Notes under the pieces: generated by a model
What the model was told of the DNA's origin: nothing
Database searches by the model: none
Seen by the model: the letters and a program-made list of their open reading frames with translations, nothing else
Translations under genes and position numbers: made by a program
Assembly (NCBI RefSeq): GCF_024171495.1
Contig: NZ_JALJZW010000002.1
Span: 62,001-126,000 of the forward strand
Reading direction: 5' to 3'
Source: Deinococcus sp. HSC-46F16
GTDB taxonomy: Bacteria > Deinococcota > Deinococci > Deinococcales > Deinococcaceae
Length of the DNA stretch: 64,000 nt
Shown here: positions 8,645-15,841 of the stretch, in pieces
How the letters are laid out: the number at the start of each line of letters is the position of its first letter
Numbering within the stretch: the first letter of the stretch is position 1

Positions 8645-8673
8645 ATTACAAACAGCAACACACCCTTTGTCAA
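8645..8673 (-). promoter_or_regulatory. Strong leaderless promoter for the HicB-like gene
   Basis: On the minus strand TTGACA (8668-8673), a 17-base spacer and TGTAAT (8645-8650) make a near-consensus sigma-A-type promoter. Only 9 bases separate the -10 box from the ATG at 8635, so transcription should begin at or within a few bases of the start codon. Confidence 0.75.
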
Positions 8674-8735
8674 CAGTGATAAAATCTCGCCAGGTTTGGC
8701 CAGTCAGTAGCTATATTCACGCCCTACGACGTGAA

Positions 8736-8759
8736 ATTCAAAATTCGCGAATTTTGAAT
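8736..8759. promoter_or_regulatory. Perfect 24-bp palindrome operator upstream of AbiE-like module
   Basis: Bases 8736-8759 are a perfect palindrome (ATTCAAAATTCG and its reverse complement) ending 11 bases before the ATG at 8771. Such symmetry over two helical turns strongly suggests a dimeric repressor site. The HTH-like first gene of the module is the obvious candidate binder. Confidence 0.75.
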
Positions 8760-8770
8760 ATACTGAAGCC

Positions 8771-9286
8771 ATGAAGCCCGTAGACACCGTGGTGGCAGCG
8801 AAGCTGGTGAGTGTTGCCATCAATGGGATTAGTTACCAGGGGCTCAGTGAAAGTCTGGGGATCAGTGCTGCCGAAGCCCACGCAGCGTCCAGACGGTTGA
8901 TCAAGGCTCGACTGTTTCGGGACAAGGACCGACAGGTTCCCTATCCCAAACGTCAGGCACTTCTGGAGTTCTGGGTGCATGGCCTGAAGTACGTCTACCC
9001 GGCGGAACTGGGTGCCCCCTCGCGCGGCATGGCCACTTCGGTGGGTGCGTTGCCCCTTTCTGCACTCTTCCCGGTCACAGAGGAAGGGGTGCCGGTATGG
9101 CCCTCGGCTGACGGTAACGTTCGCGGACCCGCTCTGGAACCTGTCCATCCGAGTGCCCTGACCGCCGCACAGGACTCCAGAGTGTATGAACTCCTGACGC
9201 TGATCGATGCCCTGCGCGTGGGCCGCGCGCGCGAGCAGCACCTCGCGCGGGACCTCCTCAAAGCTCGGCTCTACAGTTGGTGCTGA
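8771..9286 (+). CDS. HTH-type regulator/antitoxin of an AbiE-like module
   Basis: 171 residues. The N-terminal 50 residues (VVAAKLVSVAINGISYQGLSESLGISAAEAHAASRRLIKARLF) read as a winged-helix/MarR-like HTH. The rest is a Pro/Gly-rich linker and a C-terminal helix (ELLTLIDALRVGRAREQHLARDLL). The TGA overlaps the ATG of the nucleotidyltransferase gene (TGATG). In type IV AbiE systems a winged-helix antitoxin precedes an AbiEii nucleotidyltransferase and represses by binding inverted repeats. The order, coupling and the 24-bp palindrome fit that model, but the antitoxin role is inferred. Confidence 0.7.
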   Translation: MKPVDTVVAAKLVSVAINGISYQGLSESLGISAAEAHAASRRLIKARLFRDKDRQVPYPKRQALLEFWVHGLKYVYPAELGAPSRGMATSVGALPLSALFPVTEEGVPVWPSADGNVRGPALEPVHPSALTAAQDSRVYELLTLIDALRVGRAREQHLARDLLKARLYSWC

Positions 9287-9954
9287 TGCCTACACCCCTG
9301 GACCTGATGGATCAAGCGGCCAGAGAGCTCCAGCCCCTCCTGGGCGAGCTCGTCTTCGTGGGAGGAGCGACCGTGGGCTTGCTCCTGACGGACCCAGCGG
9401 CCGAAGAACCCCGGCCAACCCTGGACGTGGACGTGGCCACGCACGTCGCCAACCGCTCGGCCTTCCAGCGCCTTGAATCCCAAATGCGCAAGCTGGGGTT
9501 CTCCCCGGACCCCTCGGGTTCCATCTGCCGGTACGTCAAAGGCGACCTTCAGGTAGACCTGATGTCCGACAATGCGGAGATCCAGGGGTTCACAAATCCC
9601 TGGTACGCCTCGGCCATCCAGCAGGCGCACGACCACACCCTCCCCTCAGGGCTGAAGGTCCGGGTGATGGACGCGCCCCACCTGATCGCCACGAAGTTCG
9701 TTGCCTGGAACAGCAGAGGAGGGGGGGATATGTATCACCCCGACCTCGAAGACATTCTCGTGGTCGTGGACGGTCGCCCCGAACTGCCGGACGAGGTGCA
9801 GGTGGCTCCAGTGGAGCTCCAGAGCTTTGTGGCCGCAGAATTCAAGGGCCTCCTGGCCCACGCCGACTTTGAAGACACTGTGCTGGGGTTTTGCCAGACC
9901 GACGGCCGGAAAGAAATCGTACTGGGGCGTGTGCGGCAGATGGCGAATCTGTAG
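9286..9954 (+). CDS. AbiEii/AbiGii-like nucleotidyltransferase
   Basis: 222 residues from ATG 9286. LVFVGGATVGLLL at about 20-32 is the helix/GG motif and RPTLDVDVATHV carries the paired acidic residues (Thr-x-Asp-x-Asp) of minimal DNA-polymerase-beta-like nucleotidyltransferases. LIATKFVAWNSRGGGD with HPDLEDILVVV matches the later AbiEii core (Lys-hxAhx...R...KDhxDh). Such toxins modify tRNA 3' ends or other RNA in abortive infection systems. Its coupling to an HTH gene supports a toxin-antitoxin or defence module; substrate unknown. Confidence 0.75.
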   Translation: MPTPLDLMDQAARELQPLLGELVFVGGATVGLLLTDPAAEEPRPTLDVDVATHVANRSAFQRLESQMRKLGFSPDPSGSICRYVKGDLQVDLMSDNAEIQGFTNPWYASAIQQAHDHTLPSGLKVRVMDAPHLIATKFVAWNSRGGGDMYHPDLEDILVVVDGRPELPDEVQVAPVELQSFVAAEFKGLLAHADFEDTVLGFCQTDGRKEIVLGRVRQMANL

Positions 9955-10150
9955 AGGGATGCCTGCGCCCTGGTCGCCGCACCCCGAGCTGGCCAAGACA
10001 CACAGCACGGTCCCGCGTCCTGACAGGTCCAACATGGACCATGCGCCACGTTCAGCATCGCCAGAGAGATCGTTCCGTTGTCTTCGGCCTCAACCTGATT
10101 GCGGCAACCGGGTTTACTGAAATTGAACAGAGGGCCTCTACCGTGAGGGT

Positions 10151-10459
10151 ATGGAGTTCTTCAGGATGGGCTGGAACTGGAAGATGCTGGTTGGGGTCGC
10201 CATGATCGCCGGGGCGCTGTACTTCTCTGTGTCACCCGGCACGTTGCCCTTCCTGTTGGTTGGCATGTGCCTGCTCCCGGTGGTGTCGATGCGGCTTCTC
10301 CCTCACGGCCACCGATCTGCGCAGCCCGAGCTTGCTCTGGCGTACGTTCCCGTGAAACCCGCTCCGCGGACGTGGTGGCACGGCCAGAACCAAACTGACG
10401 AATACAGCGCTGGCTGGGTAACAGAGCTTTGGGAGGAGCACCAGGTGAGACCGTCCTAG
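10151..10459 (+). CDS. Small membrane protein, DUF2933-like
   Basis: 102 residues with two adjacent hydrophobic segments at about 9-27 and 31-50 (MLVGVAMIAGALYF, LPFLLVGMCLLPVVSM), then a polar tail. DUF2933 proteins are small two-helix membrane proteins often found near copper and other metal-handling genes; the match is by pattern only. TACCGT lies about 5 bases before the ATG, suggesting a leaderless transcript. The ccdA-like gene starts 145 bases downstream on the same strand. Confidence 0.65.
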   Translation: MEFFRMGWNWKMLVGVAMIAGALYFSVSPGTLPFLLVGMCLLPVVSMRLLPHGHRSAQPELALAYVPVKPAPRTWWHGQNQTDEYSAGWVTELWEEHQVRPS

Positions 10460-10604
10460 GGCCACGGCGTGCCTGAATGACGGCAGGCGACCACGCCCCG
10501 AGAGTGCCCCTGGACGGTAGGCGAAACGGCGAGCAGCCCCACCCCGGCCCCTGCACTGCCGAGGGCAGCGGCCCAGCGTCCTGGGGGGATGAGGGAGGGA
10601 GAAC

Positions 10605-11296
10605 TTGGCAGCAGGAAGAACCTGGGGGCTGACGGCGGGAGTGGCAACGGTCGTCGGCGCGCTGATCCTTATCTGGCCGACCATCGCCCCGACGCTGCGG
10701 GACGTGGCTCTCGACCTGTACCGGCTGGGTGGCACGCTGAACGCGGTCCTGGCGGGTCCAGTGAGCGCCCTGCGTGCCCGGACTGGAGTTTCGCTGCTCA
10801 CCCCATTTCTACTGGGCCTGCTGGCGGCCACTGCTCCCTGCCAGTTGTCTACCGGCGTGGCGACGCTCGCGTATGTGGCCCGAGATGGCCATGCGGGCGG
10901 GGCCTGGCCGCGAAGTTTAGCCTTCCTGTTGGCCCGCATGCTGGTGTACCTCGCGCTTGGTGCCGTGGCCGTGTTTGCCTTTGGCGGCACCCTGACGGCG
11001 TCTGGAGACTTCTTTACGGGTGTGCGGCGGGTGCTGGGCCCGCTGATGTTCTCCGTGGGACTGGTGATGCTCGGAGTGGTTCGCCCCCGCTTCACGGTGG
11101 GGATGGGACTCGCTGAGCGGTTCGAGGTGCGGGCGCGCCTGCGGCGGGACACCCTCGGCGCGTTCGCCCTGGGCCTGGCCTTCAGTCTGGCGTTTTGCCC
11201 GACCCTCTTCCTCCTCTACTTCGGGCTGACGCTCCCCTTGGCGGTGACGGCCCCGGTGGGTGCGCTCTATCCGGTGGCGTTCGTGCTGGGCATGAT
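10605..11296 (+). pseudogene. ccdA: CcdA-like membrane protein gene, 5' part, disrupted by Tn3 element
   Basis: The frame starts at TTG 10605 behind a GGAGGGAG ribosome-binding site and encodes about six hydrophobic segments. Cysteines in TAPCQLSTG and AFCPTLFLL occupy equivalent positions in two transmembrane repeats, as in CcdA/DsbD proteins that pass electrons across the membrane. It runs into a transposon at 11297 and soon meets a stop. The missing C-terminus is at 19579-19744. Joining 10605-11296 to 19579-19744 restores an uninterrupted 285-codon frame, so the gene was intact until the insertion. TauE/SafE-like is an alternative family name. Confidence 0.85.
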
Positions 11297-11337
11297 GGGG
11301 GTGGTTTAAGGAAGCTGCTACGAAGCGCAAAGTGAAG
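11297..11337 (+). repeat. Left terminal inverted repeat of Tn3 element
   Basis: Starts GGGGGTGGTTTAAGG and matches the reverse complement of 19533-19573 at 40 of 41 positions; the mismatch is in GCTACGAAGC versus GCTACCAAGC. Flanked on the outside by ATGAT. Confidence 0.95.
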
Positions 11338-11358
11338 AGTTTCCCGACCCCCTCAGTG

Positions 11359-12009
11359 TCAGGCAGATTGTCGAGCTTCCAATCTGCATAGCACCCGCTC
11401 CAGCGCCCGTGCGTTGCCACTCTGGACACAGCGCTCACAGATACAAACATCCAAGTCTCGATACACTCGCCAGCCCTTTGTCCCAGCGACCTCCCACGCC
11501 TCCTCTTCATTCGCCTGCCGGGCTGTGCTCTCGCCGCAGGCATCACAGAGAAGGTACACACCCTGACCCTGGGGTCTGACATGATTGCGGGTTCGCCAGG
11601 CCGCTACCCCATCGAGGTGCGAGGAGACGGACGGTAACAGGGGGCTGGTCTTTCCCGCTCGCGCATCCTCAACAATGCACGCTGTACGCGACTGCATCCG
11701 GCGCATCAGCTCCAATCCAGCCTGATCCATCGTGTAGACCGGCAGATGCATACCCTGGACATAGGCATGCCCCACAATCACATGGTCCGGGAAGGCGGCG
11801 CGGAGCCAGTCTTCCAGGTGATCGAGGGCTTCCCGGTAGGTCCGCTCAGCGATCAGGACGAACGCGTCGCGTTCGTCCTCCAGCCGTAAGCAGTGGGTCA
11901 GCGTCAGGCCCCACAATACGCGCCATTCCCGTACGCACGCTTGCAGCCGCAAGAAGTCAGCTTCAGAGACCCGTTCAAGCCCCAGCAGCATCACGTCAGC
12001 GGTACTCAT
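11359..12009 (-). CDS. Hypothetical transposon cargo protein with two CxxC pairs
   Basis: 216 residues, not recognised. The N-terminal two thirds are helical with many charged residues (VSEADFLRLQACVREWRVLW, TYREALDHLEDWLRAAFPD). The C-terminal part has LLCDACGES and CICERCVQS, two CxxC knuckles about 37 residues apart, a likely zinc ribbon. It begins 22 bases inside the left transposon end and is read toward that end. Its promoter faces the LuxR-type gene across a region with a CTACTGGTAG motif. Regulatory or nucleic-acid binding is plausible but unproven. Confidence 0.7.
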   Translation of the reverse strand: MSTADVMLLGLERVSEADFLRLQACVREWRVLWGLTLTHCLRLEDERDAFVLIAERTYREALDHLEDWLRAAFPDHVIVGHAYVQGMHLPVYTMDQAGLELMRRMQSRTACIVEDARAGKTSPLLPSVSSHLDGVAAWRTRNHVRPQGQGVYLLCDACGESTARQANEEEAWEVAGTKGWRVYRDLDVCICERCVQSGNARALERVLCRLEARQSA

Positions 12010-12056
12010 TCTGTGGGAAGCATAGCCGTGGATGAAAGCTGCTTAAAGGTAGAAAT

Positions 12057-12066
12057 CTACTGGTAG
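12057..12066. promoter_or_regulatory. CTACTGGTAG motif in divergent cargo promoter
   Basis: A symmetrical CTAC-TG-GTAG motif lies 108 bases before the LuxR-type gene and 48 bases from the divergent gene ending at 12009. Copies or near-copies recur at 13794-13803 (CTACAGGTAG) and about 13915-13924 (ATACTGGTAG), each followed by GAAAA. A shared operator is inferred. Confidence 0.45.
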
Positions 12067-12159
12067 TCTTCTCCCACACCTTTGTGTGCAGTAGAAAACT
12101 CGGCTGACCAGTCCCGCAATTCCTGACAGAATTACGTTATCCGCGTATTTCTCAGATTC

Positions 12160-12706
<547 letters not shown>

Positions 12707-12710
<4 letters not shown>

Positions 12711-13036
12711 CGACCATGCTGCGTAAGATGATCTGTGCCCTTGCCATTCTGGCTGCCAGTGTTGCGGGCGCTGGTGGCAGAGACGTGCCACTCCCCTCAC
12801 GTCTCTTGCCAGACCAGGAACTCGGGCAGGCACTGTGCATCCGCAACCTTCAGGGCTTCCGCACGGTGCCCGCGGGAGTCCCGGTCACTTATTCCAGGAA
12901 CATCAACAACTCCGGCCATGTCGGTCAGTCGTATTTCTGGGTAGGCACGGCGCGCTTTCAACAGGGCGGGCAGGTCAGGACCGTGCGGTTTACTTGCACC
13001 GTGACGAATGGCAAGGCAGCCGTGACGCTCCGCTAA
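12707..13036 (+). CDS. Small secreted hypothetical protein
   Basis: 109 residues with a signal peptide at about 1-24 (MICALAILAASVAGAGG). The mature part has two cysteines (ALCIRNL, RFTCTVT) that could form a disulfide, and beta-type sequence (GQSYFWVGTARF, VRTVRFTC). Translation is coupled to the LuxR-type gene by an ATGA overlap, and a strong hairpin terminator follows. A secreted protein paired with its own regulator is unusual Tn3 cargo. I know no homologous family. Confidence 0.65.
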
Positions 13037-13053
13037 AAGCCGGGAAGCGCCAC

Positions 13054-13090
13054 GGGAAAGGAGAGGGCTTCATTGGCCCTCTCCTTTCCC
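13054..13090. terminator. Bidirectional hairpin terminator
   Basis: Bases 13054-13068 and 13076-13090 form a perfect 15-bp stem (GGGAAAGGAGAGGGC) with a 7-base loop, between the convergent genes ending at 13036 and 13096. Confidence 0.85.
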
Positions 13091-13095
13091 ATGGG

Positions 13096-13689
13096 TTACG
13101 TCAGTTGGGCGATCAGCGGTACGTTCTGGATGACCATGCCTTGCCGCTGATACTGAGGCGTGCGGTTGACCAGGGCACCCAGGGAGCCTTGCGTGGTGGC
13201 ATTCCAGTCAAGCCACACGCCGCCACGCTGCACCTTCACGTTGCGGAACGTCACTTGCGGGTGCCGGGGCGTATAGCCGCTGGATGACGTGGCACTGTTG
13301 TCCTCCCCGCCGATCAGCATCTTGCCGGAGTAGGTTGGGGACGCCACGGCGGCCGTGCGAGAGAACGTGATGCGCCCGTCCTGTACAGTCGCGTCCGCTT
13401 CCGTGCCCCGGTTGACGATCTTGACGAAGACCTCACTGGTAGGGCTCACAATCTGGTTCTGCTGACCAAATTTGGCGTGATTGGCGAAGTAGCGCCAGAC
13501 TGGGCCGTTTCCATCGCCCTTATCTGCGTAGCTGAGGCCAACTTCGTAATAGTCGTCCAAAGCAAGAAAGAAGTTGACGAAATCATACGTGCTCAGACCC
13601 GTAGGCGTTGCTGGGACGCTAATGTATCCCTGTATGCCCGTGAAGTTCGACTCTGCCGTGTATACCTTCACAAATTCCTGAAGAGCCAT
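13096..13689 (-). CDS. Beta-rich hypothetical cargo protein
   Basis: 197 residues from ATG 13689, with GGGAGG 6 bases upstream. There is no signal peptide. Composition is rich in Gly, Ser, Thr and aromatic residues (YTAESNFTGIQGYISV, YYEVGLSYADKG, PTYSGKMLIGGEDNS), typical of beta-sandwich or lectin-like proteins. It is convergent with the secreted gene before it, and its upstream region carries an AAGTGATCACTT palindrome and CTACAGGTAG motif. Function unknown; an insecticidal/aegerolysin-like or sugar-binding fold would be testable guesses. Confidence 0.65.
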   Translation of the reverse strand: MALQEFVKVYTAESNFTGIQGYISVPATPTGLSTYDFVNFFLALDDYYEVGLSYADKGDGNGPVWRYFANHAKFGQQNQIVSPTSEVFVKIVNRGTEADATVQDGRITFSRTAAVASPTYSGKMLIGGEDNSATSSSGYTPRHPQVTFRNVKVQRGGVWLDWNATTQGSLGALVNRTPQYQRQGMVIQNVPLIAQLT

Positions 13690-14009
13690 GCTGTACCTCC
13701 CGAACCAAATTTGAAGTGATCACTTCTGGAGTAAGCATGGTGTATACAAGTCTTATTTTAAACTCTGAAATCTACCTCATTGCTACAAGAAATCTACAGG
13801 TAGAAAAGTTTTTAAAGTAAAACTTTTCTACCCGGCATAGGAAAGATCTGTGGTGCATTTTTGTTGACTGGTTTGGATGGGAAAGCAGAGATGTACTGGT
13901 ATATTCGGATAGGCATACTGGTAGAAAACGTTCTTTCTCTCAAACGGATGGATCCGCATACCGATTGCAGAAGTGGCCACTTCAATTCAGAACCACCAGG
14001 AGTGCAGAT
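13690..14009. promoter_or_regulatory. A+T-rich divergent regulatory region with hairpin and repeated motifs
   Basis: This 320-base gap separates divergent cargo genes. It holds AAGTGATCACTT (13712-13723, perfect palindrome), CTACAGGTAG (13794-13803), a 13-bp perfect hairpin (13800-13812 with 13819-13831, loop of six) and CATACTGGTAGAAAACG (13914-13930). It is much more A+T-rich than its surroundings. The motifs resemble CTACTGGTAG at 12057 and may be sites for the transposon's LuxR-type regulator. Confidence 0.5.
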
Positions 14010-14657
14010 ATGCCAGCCATTCGTATCCCCCGCAGCAACTTCAAAGTCCGTTTCTCTGGTGACGCCAGCGGTGCTGGTCGTCGCAATGTCCCGACGTTCG
14101 TAAGGGGCGACGCCAATGCCATCGCCGGGTCCAACTTCATGTTCTTCGATCTCTCTACTGGAGAGCTGACTGGGCTGTTCGTACTCGATGGCGACAGGAA
14201 GCATGGCGTAACTGGGAAAAACATCGACGTGATCAGCCTTAACGGCAACGGTGCAGTGGTTTTTCACGACGAGAACAGTGCCTACTCGCAGTCGTCCAGC
14301 CTGATCTGGAGTATGGCCGCTGGACCAATCATCGTGCGAGGTGGTAATTTCACTGATGCCACCTGGGGGAAGTACAGCGTGGATCAGCTTGGTCCCACCG
14401 TCAACCGTCAGCGCATCTGCCTGGGCCTGCACAGCAGCGGCGACTATATCCTTGCCTACCGCGCCTCGATCAACCTTACGGACTTGGCCGGGTACATGAA
14501 GTCGCTGGGTTGCACGGACGCGATCGCCGGGGATGGCGGCGGCTCTGCGCAGTTGTACCTGGAAGACCGCAACACCCTGTTCGGCAGTGATGCCCGTTCG
14601 GTACACGTCATTCCGGTCGCGCTGACCAGCTACAGCTACATCAGCAGCATTGCCTGA
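14010..14657 (+). CDS. Phosphodiester glycosidase (NAGPA-type) domain protein
   Basis: 215 residues from ATG 14010, with AGGAG upstream. Motifs of the NAGPA phosphodiester glycosidase family are visible: an early SNFMFFD segment (Asn after the first strands), WSMAAGPIIVRGG, and the hallmark AIAGDGGGSAQLYLED. In animals this fold removes GlcNAc from phosphate diesters; bacterial copies act on envelope or exopolysaccharide phosphodiesters. No signal peptide is visible, unusual for the family. A strong terminator follows. It faces away from the beta-rich cargo gene across a shared motif-rich region. Confidence 0.8.
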   Translation: MPAIRIPRSNFKVRFSGDASGAGRRNVPTFVRGDANAIAGSNFMFFDLSTGELTGLFVLDGDRKHGVTGKNIDVISLNGNGAVVFHDENSAYSQSSSLIWSMAAGPIIVRGGNFTDATWGKYSVDQLGPTVNRQRICLGLHSSGDYILAYRASINLTDLAGYMKSLGCTDAIAGDGGGSAQLYLEDRNTLFGSDARSVHVIPVALTSYSYISSIA

Positions 14658-14677
14658 TTCTCTCTGGTTCCACGGTT

Positions 14678-14706
14678 GCGCCTGTGCCCTCAAAGGGCAC
14701 AGGCGC
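14678..14706. terminator. Hairpin terminator after phosphodiester glycosidase gene
   Basis: GCGCCTGTGCCC (14678-14689) pairs perfectly with 14695-14706 around a TCAAA loop, 20 bases after the stop at 14657. Confidence 0.8.
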
Positions 14707-14719
14707 GACTCTCATTACC

Positions 14720-15424
14720 ATGCTAAACACTGCTTTCATGTCCCCCGTTCACCGCCGTTGGCTCACCGCCAGCCTGCTCAACTCTTTGGTGGCGCTACCC
14801 GTTCACGCACAAAGCGGTGACGCAGCTGCACGTACCCTGAGCTTCGACAGCCTCATGTACGCGATGTTTGCCAGCCCCTACCCGGACTTGAGCCGGAACT
14901 TCACTACGGGCACGCCCCAGGCCGCAAGCAACCTGCTGCGCTTGCGGCTCCCGCCCCCAGCACCAAGCGGCTACAAACTGCTGGGTACCTGGACGACCAC
15001 ACAGGCACTTGTCGAGCGGGCGGTCCGCCAGGACGACACCCGCTCCCCAGCCGCCCTGCTGCTGTACACTCGTTCCACTCCTCGACCACCGGCCAGCGCT
15101 GAACAGGGCACGGCCATTGCGATTCTCGTAGGGCGATGGTCGGGTACACCTGCCGCCCTTGCCTCTTACGAAGGGCAACTTGACCGTGCGTCCTTCAACC
15201 GCCGCTCCTGGGCAACGGGAACAATTTTCAGCTCTTGCAACGCTGTGAACATCGTCGTGGAGGATTACCCGCTGCTTCGGCGCGCTGTGCATCGCTCCTG
15301 CGAAGCGCAGTACCGAACGCAAGACACTTTCCTTAAAGTCAATGTGGTGAATCTGGACGAGCAACGGGCCGTGATGGAATTGCAGCGCGCCGCAGCCGCC
15401 TTCGGACTTGTCGGCGGAAAGTAA
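14720..15424 (+). CDS. Secreted hypothetical protein of the Tn3 cargo
   Basis: 234 residues from ATG 14720 (ATG 14738 is an alternative). The N-terminus has a basic and hydrophobic signal-like segment (RRWLTASLLNSLVALPVHAQS). The mature part has two Cys (SSCNAVNIV, HRSCEAQY), a PAALLLYTRST strand-like segment and a long C-terminal helix (EQRAVMELQRAAAAFGL). It is the last cargo gene before the transposition module. Family not recognised. It sits after a terminator, so it needs its own promoter. Confidence 0.65.
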   Translation: MLNTAFMSPVHRRWLTASLLNSLVALPVHAQSGDAAARTLSFDSLMYAMFASPYPDLSRNFTTGTPQAASNLLRLRLPPPAPSGYKLLGTWTTTQALVERAVRQDDTRSPAALLLYTRSTPRPPASAEQGTAIAILVGRWSGTPAALASYEGQLDRASFNRRSWATGTIFSSCNAVNIVVEDYPLLRRAVHRSCEAQYRTQDTFLKVNVVNLDEQRAVMELQRAAAAFGLVGGK

Positions 15425-15841
15425 ATTAGAAGGGGCATCCTCAATCCCTGACAAACGCCGTTTGGGGCTGAGAAGCTACGGACGACGTTCTGCCGCTTAT
15501 CTCGGTTGGCACATTGACCACCACGTCCTCTGCATTCTGAGGAGGACGGCTTGTCTAAGAACGTCTCGTCATCGAGCAAAAGCATTCCTCGTCACCCGAA
15601 AGCTAGAAACGGCCCCCTCAGACGCTCCCCAGCCAGGCTCAGCCAAGCCCCAAACGGGGTCCTACGATTGCAACAACAAATCGGGCACACTAAGTGCCGA
15701 ATTGCACTCTGGCATCGGTACTTCCTCCGCTGTGAGGTGAGGTGTACGCTGCGGTTGCCCTACAACACGCACCCACGGCGGCTGGCCCTCCCGTGGAAGT
15801 ACCGTCACTGCCGATTCCCGGCACTTTTTCAGGGAGGCTCC
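15425..15841. other. 417-bp non-coding region upstream of tnpA, possible resolution site
   Basis: No convincing gene is present. CCGTTTGGGGCT at 15458-15469 and its exact complement AGCCCCAAACGG at 15646-15657 form a 12-bp inverted repeat 176 bases apart, each flanked by CTGAG/CTCAG-like bases. In Tn3 elements using a tyrosine recombinase the resolution site often lies beside tnpA, so this is a candidate. Confidence 0.4.

Noticed and set aside
10161..11152. Two minus-strand frames over DUF2933 and ccdA
   Set aside because: Ser/Arg/Pro-rich shadows of the recognised plus-strand membrane genes.
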